Assembly: GCA_963806045.1 (NCBI GenBank)
Contig: CAWDWP010000017.1
Coordinates: 62,001-126,000 of the forward strand
Direction of reading: 5' to 3'
Source of the DNA: DATCHW01 sp963806045
Lineage (GTDB): Bacteria > Bacteroidota > Ignavibacteria > Tepidaquicellales > Tepidaquicellaceae
DNA: 64,000 nucleotides
Made by a program: the position numbers and the translations under genes. The first letter of the stretch is position 1; each line of letters opens with the position of its first letter. Of the stretch, positions 57,236 to 64,000 are shown piece by piece. The notes below the pieces were generated by a model that did no database searches, had not been told where the DNA came from, and saw nothing but the letters and a program-made list of their open reading frames with translations.

Positions 57236-57957
57236 GTCTTTTTATTAAGTATCGAAATACTTTCAGTGAATGCTTTTAAAATTCCGATAGAAGGAACGGA
57301 TTTTGATGGCTCTAAGCGAGTCCTGATTGCAAGTTTCTCAAGAATATTATCAACATGGCTTTTTACACTATGTTCTGAAATATGAAGTTTTTGAGAGATT
57401 TTATTATTAGTAAAGCCATCGCTGACCAGGATAATAATTTCTTTTTCCTGCTTTGTTATTTTTGCGGCATCTGTTAATTTTGCTTTACCGCTTTTTATGG
57501 CATGTTCGATAATTTTAGTAAATAATGAATCATCTAAATTCGAAGGTAAAACTTTTACTCCTTCGGCAACAGCTTTTATCGTTGACAGGAATTCATCAGG
57601 TGTTGCATTTTTTAAAATAAAACCTGATGCACCTGCATTTACAAACTGTAGTATATCCGCTTTAACAGGAACAAGATCCATAATAATTACTTTTGAATCG
57701 GGAAATTCTTTCTTGACAATTTCAACTAATGTAAGACTATTCTGACTTCGTAAACCAAGGTCAAGGAGAATTACGTTAGGTTTAAGTTCGTGAATTTTTT
57801 TAATTGTATTTTCACCTTTTTTTATTGATTCTGCAATAATTGAAATATCATGGTTTGGTTTTAGAATTGATATAATTCCTTCCCTGAGTACCTTATTATC
57901 TTCAATTACTAACAGCCTAATTTTAGTTTTCTTGCTTTTCATTTTTAATAAATGCAA
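57232..57957 (-). CDS. NarL/LuxR-type response regulator with atypical receiver
   Basis: 241 residues. The receiver domain has LLVIEDN and the phospho-acceptor Asp in VILLDLGL. The conserved Thr/Ser switch position reads IIMDLVPVKAD, so the switch residue appears lost. FILKNA gives the Lys. The LuxR-type HTH is at the C-terminus (ILVSDGFTNNKISQKLHI, SEHSVKSHVDNILEKLAIRT). No sensor kinase is next to it. It overlaps the radical SAM gene by four bases. Confidence 0.8.
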   Translation of the reverse strand: MHLLKMKSKKTKIRLLVIEDNKVLREGIISILKPNHDISIIAESIKKGENTIKKIHELKPNVILLDLGLRSQNSLTLVEIVKKEFPDSKVIIMDLVPVKADILQFVNAGASGFILKNATPDEFLSTIKAVAEGVKVLPSNLDDSLFTKIIEHAIKSGKAKLTDAAKITKQEKEIIILVSDGFTNNKISQKLHISEHSVKSHVDNILEKLAIRTRLEPSKSVPSIGILKAFTESISILNKKT

Positions 57958-58192
57958 AAAATTATATGAAATAATATCTTATACCTGATTAAAGATATGG
58001 AAATGCAATTAATTAAGTTATAGTGCATATGGACGAAAAAGGAACTAATCCGAATGGATTAGAAATAAACAATTGTTTTACCAAATCGATATAACAGCTT
58101 AATATGATAAAATTAATTAAGATAATATTCATTTTCCCCTTTCAAATGAAGGTCAGGGTTTTTCTAGTCTTATTTATATAACTGCCCTACGT

Positions 58193-59462
58193 TCAAATTA
58201 TTAGCATGTAAATCAAAATTACAGCCAGCAACGGTCATAAGAACTAGTGTCAGCAAATCCAAGAATGTTAGAAGTTTTTCCGTTTGTATATTTGCCCATT
58301 ATTTTTTTGTTGTTGGAAATGTGAAGAATAATTGCAATTAAAACAGGTGCAGTTAATCCATAAAGAATCGCTGAATAAATCAGCGCTTTAATTGGTGAAA
58401 TACCAATGTAATTCAACGATAACCCAAGGATCAGTGAAATGGCAATGATGATATAAAATGCTTTTGCTTTGATGAAATTTTTTATTCAATCCTTCTTTCC
58501 AGCCAAATGTTTCAGTGATGATATAAGAAAGTGAACCACTCAAAACGGGAATGGCTAAAAGTCCGGTGCCGATTACACCAACTGCAAAAAGTAAATATGC
58601 TGCATTTCCTGCTAATGGTTTCAATGCCTGAGCCGCTTGTTCAACGGTATCAATCTGATGAATATTGCCATTAAATAAAACCGAACCTGTAGTTAGAATA
58701 ATAAAGAACATAACAAGATTTGAAAATAACATTCCAAAATCGACATCCTGTTGCATTTCGTGTAATAATTCTTTTGTTCACCACTAAATGTTTTTTCTTT
58801 TGCTTCATATCTTCCACTTCCATCGTTGCCTGCCAAAAGAAAAGATAGGGTGAAATAGTAGTTCCAAGGATGGCAACAAGAATGCTGATAAAGTTTTTGT
58901 CAAACTTTATTGTTGGAATAAAAGTGGCTTTCAAAACTGCTACCCAATCTTGTTTGTATAAAAACGGAACAATCAGATAAACTAAAAGAACAAGGCAGAG
59001 ATATTTCAGAACAGAAGCAATTTTTTGATAAGGCAAATAAATAATTAACACTAAAAGTATGATGGTGAAAACAACGCTGAAATAAGTTGCCTGAATTGAA
59101 GGAAATAACAGATTACCTACTGCTCCCATTCCTGCAATGTCAGCACCTATGTTCATAACAATGGCAGGAAAACTAAACAACAACATTAAATACAAAACAG
59201 GTTTTGAATAATTTGTTTTAAGCGTTCCTGCTAAACCATGTGAAGTAACCAAACCAATTCTTGCACACATTTCCTGAATGGAAGCCATGAGCGGAAATGT
59301 AATAAGTGCAGTCCAGAGAGTTGAAAGTCCGTATGCAGCACCTGCCTGTGAGTAGGTTGCAATGCCCGAAGGGTCATCATCGCTTGCACCTGTAACAAGT
59401 CCGGGTCCAAGTATTTTCCAAAAACGAATAAGTTTATTTTGGTTTTTTTTCATGTTATTCAT
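58193..59462 (-). pseudogene. NRAMP-family Mn2+/Fe2+ transporter, multiply frameshifted
   Basis: Natural resistance-associated macrophage protein family, metal import at the inner membrane. The N-terminal piece 58671-59462 has GASDDDPSGIATYSQAGA (metal-binding DPSG) and several helices. The second piece (58388-58756, MQQDVDFGMLFSNL onward) and the third (58219-58416, LNYIGISPIKALIY) follow. The fourth stretch to 58193 reads LVLMTVAG, AVILIYMLII. Breaks are single extra bases at about 58772 (AAAA), 58478 (AAAAAA), 58251 and 58225. The restored protein would be about 420 residues. Confidence 0.75.
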
Positions 59463-59595
59463 TAATTATATCTCATATTAATAATTAATATTATAATGAA
59501 CAGTGATATTTTTTCCAATATACTCCGGTATTTACTTTGGGACCACAGTAACAATTTCCATTAAAATGTTCTGAAACAAAGTGTGCCGTAGCATT

Positions 59596-59955
59596 TCAGT
59601 CTTCTTTATCTTCATCAGGATCATTTTGCTCATCACTACCTAAACTGTATAGATTATTCGCTTCATCTTCATTTCCTACTTTTTCCTGTTCATCATCCAG
59701 TTCTGATCCGGGGACATCCAAGTCACTGCCGGATTCATCTTCGACAAAATCCTTTTCGTTATTTTTTCCCAATTTACTTTCCTGGCTTGATTCTTTTGAT
59801 TTTGTAATATCTTCCGGATCTACACTCTTCTCTTCTTTATCTTTACTGTAAATGTCTTCACTGTCCGGATAAGAAGGGTATCCCGGAAGATCTGCTTTCC
59901 CATCTTTATTTGCCTGTTCATCTGACAGTTTTGTTTTATTGCCTTTTTTTTTCAT
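59596..59955 (-). CDS. Acidic disordered protein of Bacteroidetes type
   Basis: 119 residues, rich in Asp, Glu and Lys and predicted disordered. It has recognisable blocks LPGYPSYPDSEDIYSK, DLDVPGSELDDEQEKVGNED and NNLYSLGSD, which I recall from conserved hypothetical proteins of Bacteroidetes. No signal peptide. Function unknown; neighbours suggest stress. Confidence 0.7.
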   Translation of the reverse strand: MKKKGNKTKLSDEQANKDGKADLPGYPSYPDSEDIYSKDKEEKSVDPEDITKSKESSQESKLGKNNEKDFVEDESGSDLDVPGSELDDEQEKVGNEDEANNLYSLGSDEQNDPDEDKED

Positions 59956-60080
59956 ATCATTAATAAATTTAATTATGTTAATTTTAATAATTTGTAAACC
60001 TTTAAGTTATTTATATACCCGGAAATATAATTTATTTTCTTATACTCCATAATAGCTTTATAACATCGGTATCAATACGA

Positions 60081-60683
60081 TTATACTTCAACTTTTTTCT
60101 CGTCTGATGAAACCAATTCCATTGTTAATTCTTTTTGATCTACCTTAATCAATTCAACTTCGCATAGAAGTGTCACTTCTTCGCCTAACATAAATCCTCC
60201 GGTTTCTATTAATGTGTTCCAGGTAAGTTCCCAATCACTTCTATTAATTTTTCCGGTAACTGTAAATCCGGCTCTTTCCTTCCCCCAGGGATCTTTTATT
60301 ATTCCTCCGAATTGCATATTCAATTTAATATTTTTGGTAATGCCTTTCATAGATAATTCCCCCCATAATTCATAATTGCCATCCGGGTCGGGTTTTTCAA
60401 TGGTATTTGAGACGAAGGATATCTGTTTATGGTTTTGCACATCAAAAAAATCAGCACTTTTTAAATGTTCATCCCGTTTTGCATCACCCGTAGTAACTGA
60501 AGCAGCATCTATCCATAAATCAATTTCTGCAGTTGAAAAATCTTTACCGGATGTATAGATATCTGCATCAAATTTTTTGAATTCACCTTTAACATTTGCA
60601 ATCATCAAATGTTTTACTTTAAAAGTAATTTCACTGTGTGACGGATCTACCGACCATTTCGTTTCATTCGTTTTAATTTTCAT
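60081..60683 (-). CDS. YceI family protein
   Basis: 200 residues. A lipocalin-like polyisoprenoid-binding fold: WSVDPSHSEITFKVKHLMIA, FDADIYTS, LKSADFFDV, FSVTGKINRSDW-like AGFTVTGKINRSDWELTW. No signal peptide is seen, so this copy may be cytoplasmic; YceI of E. coli is periplasmic. Exact role not known. Confidence 0.85.
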   Translation of the reverse strand: MKIKTNETKWSVDPSHSEITFKVKHLMIANVKGEFKKFDADIYTSGKDFSTAEIDLWIDAASVTTGDAKRDEHLKSADFFDVQNHKQISFVSNTIEKPDPDGNYELWGELSMKGITKNIKLNMQFGGIIKDPWGKERAGFTVTGKINRSDWELTWNTLIETGGFMLGEEVTLLCEVELIKVDQKELTMELVSSDEKKVEV

Positions 60684-60753
60684 TTTGTTTGTTTTATTTC
60701 GTTATTAAATATGAGTTATTTCTTCTTAATTGTTTATTTATAATAATTGAATT

Positions 60754-61605
60754 CTAAAGTTGAAGCCATAAGAATCTCCTATTATATTGGGCTGCAACTG
60801 CATACGCTGCAATCAGACCTTTTTTAGGATTTTTTGAATCAGATTTATCCCCTTTTTCATGTTTGTCAACAACCCAGGTAGCAATATAGTAACCAAATGC
60901 AGCACCTATTAAGTCATCAGATGTCCAATGCCAATCCTGATAAACTCGTGAAGCCATGGTGATTATTGCGGGAACATAAAATAAAACTTTCAACCAAACC
61001 GGTTTAACATTTCTTGACAGAACTGTTGAAATTACAAAAGCAGCAGTTGAATGTCCTGAGGGCATTGAATGATAACTCTCGTTAAGAAGACTGGAGAAGG
61101 GACGATAAGTTTCGTTGCCCTGATTCAGGTTTGGTCTTGCTCTGCCGATTGCAACCTTTAGTATGTAATTTATTCCCCCTGCATAGATTGAAGCTTGCCC
61201 TATTTCATAAGCAATTTTCTTCGCTGTCATATCCCCCGTTATTACCGAATACAAACCGAATCCGGTGAAAAACACAACAGGAGAATATAATTCACCATAC
61301 ATTCTTCCGAATATTATCGGAGCGCTTTTATAAAACCTTTGGTCGTCTCTTAAAACCGCATCCCGTATTGGCTGGTCGGCAAGCATAGTCAAACCTCCTA
61401 CGACGGTTACCAAACCCATTTTTAGATAATCATTTCCGTCCCATTTTGAAGGTTGCTTTATGAAGTCGAATGTCTCATTTGTGAACTGGGAAAATGTATA
61501 TTTGTTTTGTGCAAATAACGGCGATAAATTTAATATTATAAATAGACTTAATATAAAAAATTTATTTCGCAATATTTTTATTTTATTATTTGTCTTATTA
61601 GTCAA
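60754..61605 (-). CDS. PAP2-family membrane phosphatase
   Basis: 283 residues with a signal or anchor (FILSLFIILNLSPLFAQ) and about five helices. All three PAP2 motifs are present: KVAIGRARPN, PSGHSTAAF and SRVYQDWHWTSDDLIG. It removes phosphate from lipid phosphates, for example undecaprenyl pyrophosphate or phosphatidic acid. It lies 43 bases downstream of the DUF3943 gene on the same strand. Confidence 0.85.
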   Translation of the reverse strand: MTNKTNNKIKILRNKFFILSLFIILNLSPLFAQNKYTFSQFTNETFDFIKQPSKWDGNDYLKMGLVTVVGGLTMLADQPIRDAVLRDDQRFYKSAPIIFGRMYGELYSPVVFFTGFGLYSVITGDMTAKKIAYEIGQASIYAGGINYILKVAIGRARPNLNQGNETYRPFSSLLNESYHSMPSGHSTAAFVISTVLSRNVKPVWLKVLFYVPAIITMASRVYQDWHWTSDDLIGAAFGYYIATWVVDKHEKGDKSDSKNPKKGLIAAYAVAAQYNRRFLWLQL

Positions 61606-61648
61606 TTCACATTATAATTCTTGTTCATAGGGAATAAGTAATAAATTA

Positions 61649-63313
61649 TCAGAGTTTAAAATTCCCTAAATTTATCATTAGATAAATTCTTTGCTCAGTT
61701 CTAACACTATGAAAGCTACCGATATCACGTGTATATCTGTCGTTGTAGTATATCAAGTGTTCAAATCCAATGTTTAGATTTCCTATAAGCCTGATAGTTA
61801 TTCTGGGTTTGATTATTCCAATATAATTATTTCCCGCAAGTCCAACATACGTACTAATCCAGTAAAAATAACTTATGAACTGGAGGCTTCCCCAACCGAG
61901 ATTAATACCGAAATCAAACTTTCCATCCATTCCACCTCCATAATTATAATCCCTGACTTGTGAAGTATCCGGACCGAATTTGGAACTGTTTCCGGCTAAT
62001 GGTACTATTCCGAGATGTATATTTGTAAAAATATAAGAATCTTTAGAAAGCGGTAACGGATATTTCGACATTATTCCTCCTCCAATACCTATGTTTCCAA
62101 GCTCAAAAGTTTTATTATCAAAGTAATCAAAATGCTGGAATATACCCATTAGCATTTCAAGTTTACCGGATTGAACGTTTTTTCCAAATAAAACTCCATA
62201 TCCCGTTACATTTTCAACAATTTTTCTTCCTACTCCTATATTTAATGCTCCCCGAACCGTAAAGAAATCATAAGGCTTCCATTGTCTTTTTTCCTGCGGA
62301 TATCCATAATCAAGTTGAATATTAACTATTGCGTTTTGAGCCCCTGTCCAGAATTGGCTTCCATCGTTTAGCTTTCGCATACCTCCTGATAACTCGATAT
62401 TAAGAGGTTCTTTCTGATATACTTCATTACTTGTTACTCTTTTATATTTTCCCTGAATAAGTCTGTTAAAAAATCTAGTCGGGCTGAGTACTGCCGCTGC
62501 TAATTCTCTAAATATTCTCTCAGACCCGGTTGTCCGGTCATCCAATATATTTGAACCTAATCTGTAAAGAATTTCTCCGAAAAATGCTCCGCTGATGGAT
62601 GTATTGATTATATCATTATATGCCGGGAGTGTATTTTCACCTAAATACTCCCACAACAAACTCCCTCCTGTCGCAAAAGGAATAGATTCCCAGAAATTAT
62701 AGCCATTAGACCTTGCAGATGTAAAATTTAGTCCCCCTGTGTAAGGATGAGCAATAAAGTTCATTCCAAATCTGTCGAAATCCCATTCCCAGCCCGTATT
62801 TAAATTATGTTTCCAGGAATTAAATCCAACCCTTCCGAAATCAAAGTTTAAAATATATCTGTTGATTAATCCGTTAAAAACATGTAAACCCAGTACTTCG
62901 GCCATTGGTATCCATAAAGGATATTTTTTGTTATATACAGTATCATCGTTCAATAAATCACCGAACATATTATATCTTGTTGAGTCATAGGATTTAATCT
63001 TATCTTCCTCAGTTTTAGCTGTATCATTAGCTTTAACTATCTTCTCATCCTTTTTTCCCTTTATGGAATCATTTTTTATAGTATCCTTTGGGATAGCAGA
63101 AGAATTGTGAGGAAGGAAATTAACGGATTCATTAATTGGTTCGCCATCTTCTATTACATTTATTGCTTCAAATTTCTGTATTATTCTTTCAACATTTTTG
63201 TCTTTTGCATTTAAAACCACCTGACTGTAGCATAGAGATGAAAGGGTCAAAAAAATAATTAATAAAACAACAGCAAATGATATTCGAATTTATTTTAATA
63301 AGATTTTTTTCAT
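61649..63313 (-). CDS. DUF3943 outer-membrane protein, stop codon in signal peptide
   Basis: About 555 codons if read from the ATG at 63311-63313, which overlaps the stop of the DHFR-like gene as ATGA and so is the natural start. Codon 8 is TAA (63290-63292), after which the frame runs as SFAVVLLIIFLTLSSLCYSQ, an excellent signal peptide. The longest uninterrupted frame with a usual alternative start begins at TTG 63250 and loses most of the signal. DUF3943 motifs (NSWKHNLNTGWEWD, AHPYTGGLNFTSAR, NGYNFWESIPFATGG) and later barrel strands are clear. Probably a one-base error or a real nonsense mutation. Confidence 0.75.
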
Positions 63314-63869
63314 TTATGCTTATTTCTTTCAAGTTTTACATTCTTATCCTTTATCACTGCATATTTAGTGAACAATGTTCCCTGTTTATTTACACTTTCA
63401 CAATTTATTAATTGCAAATTGATATCAAGTTTTTCTTCTATTACAAAATTACCTCCCGCTCCGAATATTTTTGGTTCGATTGTCAGCCAGAATTCATCAA
63501 TTAACTGCTCTTTTAAAAATGACGTAGCAATATGCGGTCCGCCAACTACTAACATATTTTCATTTCCTTCCATTTCAAAGTGTTTTGTCAGGTTAACCGG
63601 AGATTCACTTCGAAATTCAAGCTGTCCCAAAATTTCATAATTTTTGTATTTAGAAGGTTCTTTTGTCATAATAATAAGAAGATGATTTGGGTTCGCTTTG
63701 ACCGGTTCAAAATTAAAAGTATTGCTTCCCATTACTATTAACCGGGTATCATTCCATATCTTTTTAAAATATTCCTGATCCTGCTGGATGACCAGGATTT
63801 AACGTGAGGGTTATACCATTTAGTTATTTTTCCATCTAACGTTGACACAAAAACAAGAATAGTTTTCAA
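63310..63869 (-). CDS. DHFR/RibD C-terminal domain protein (frame broken near 63782)
   Basis: A TTG start at 63869 gives LKTILVFVSTLDGKITKW, a typical opening of this family. The frame breaks near 63782, where one base is missing between SWSSS and DQEYFKKIWNDTRLIVM. The rest (GSNTFNFEP, MTKEPSKY, VVGGPHIATSFLKEQLIDEF) is intact to 63310. The last frame taken alone has an internal Met start at 63732. It is more distant from the copies at 49145-50322 than those are from each other. Coupled to the DUF3943 gene by ATGA. Confidence 0.7.
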
Positions 63870-63889
63870 TTTTTTATTGCTAATTGTTA

Positions 63890-64000
63890 TTAAGTAAGAG
63901 CATATAAGTTTTCACTGCTTGCCTTTTCACGGTCTGAAATTTTTATCTTACCCAAAAAGTTTATCGCAAGTGTTTCTTCTTCTATCTGCTCTTTAACAAA
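63890..64000 (-). CDS. C-terminal end of a probable ferritin-like protein (partial)
   Basis: The last 36 codons of a minus-strand gene entering from the right edge. The sequence FVKEQIEEETLAINFLGKIK resembles the C-terminal part of bacterial ferritin (WFVKEQxEEE). The stop is at 63890-63892. Too short to be certain. Confidence 0.45.
   Translation of the reverse strand, partial: FVKEQIEEETLAINFLGKIKISDREKASSENLYALT

Overview
The window comes from an AT-rich member of the Bacteroidetes/Chlorobi group, most likely an Ignavibacteria-type organism. The main evidence is a run of at least twelve secreted proteins that end in a type IX secretion (T9SS, type A) sorting domain. Each has a S/xQNYPNPFNPxTxI segment, then a y-bend 'SGVYFYK' strand and a basic terminal 'KMLLIK'-like tail, the form typical of Ignavibacterium/Melioribacter relatives. 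A hemoglobin-type TonB receptor, an Amt plus OmpL-like porin pair and a propeller-type sensor kinase fit the same group. No tRNA, rRNA, CRISPR array or transposase was found by eye.

Layout. 1-5.9 kb: the end of a large surface protein, then two paralogous secreted clan-A-like glycoside hydrolases, each with a sigma-54-type promoter and an upstream dyad. 6-17.8 kb (all minus): two large repeat-rich surface proteins and three tandem CocE/NonD-type secreted hydrolases. 17.8-23.8 kb (minus): a locus resembling E. coli NfrA/NfrB/WecB (phage N4 receptor and ManNAc-based exopolysaccharide), in which the NfrB-like glycosyltransferase is divided between two genes. 24-28.6 kb: a Reg_prop/Y_Y_Y sensor kinase facing a LytTR response regulator. 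28.9-32.6 kb: typA/bipA and the pseudouridine catabolism pair psuG-psuK. 33-37.3 kb: a secreted protein, an unrecognised small exported protein, two covarying hairpins and a TonB receptor. 37.7-44.2 kb: a secreted esterase, alanine racemase and two more glycoside hydrolase paralogues, one with the same dyad plus sigma-54 promoter. 44.6-55.1 kb: oxidoreductase, porin, ammonium transporter, stress protein, tandem DHFR-like genes, an exported rubrerythrin with a haem-binding protein, tandem exported beta-carbonic anhydrases and a broken PQQ-type propeller. 55.3-55.7 kb: three long hairpins with an exact 148-bp period. 55.7-64 kb: a radical SAM/response regulator pair, a broken NRAMP transporter, an acidic protein, YceI, PAP2 phosphatase, DUF3943, a DHFR-like protein and the end of a probable ferritin.

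How it fits together. Most of the window encodes the outside of the cell: secreted polysaccharide-active or esterase-like enzymes, an exopolysaccharide synthesis/export set, surface adhesin-like proteins and outer-membrane uptake. The three glycoside hydrolase genes that share a dyad (CAATATGA-N11/12-TCATATTG) and a GG-N10-GC promoter look like a small sigma-54 regulon controlled by an activator encoded elsewhere.

Quality warning. About twenty single-base frame disruptions occur, many at short homopolymers and mostly insertions, including one in typA. Many are probably assembly errors, so 'broken' genes should not be taken as real pseudogenes without read-level evidence. All family assignments are by recognition of motifs; no database search was run.
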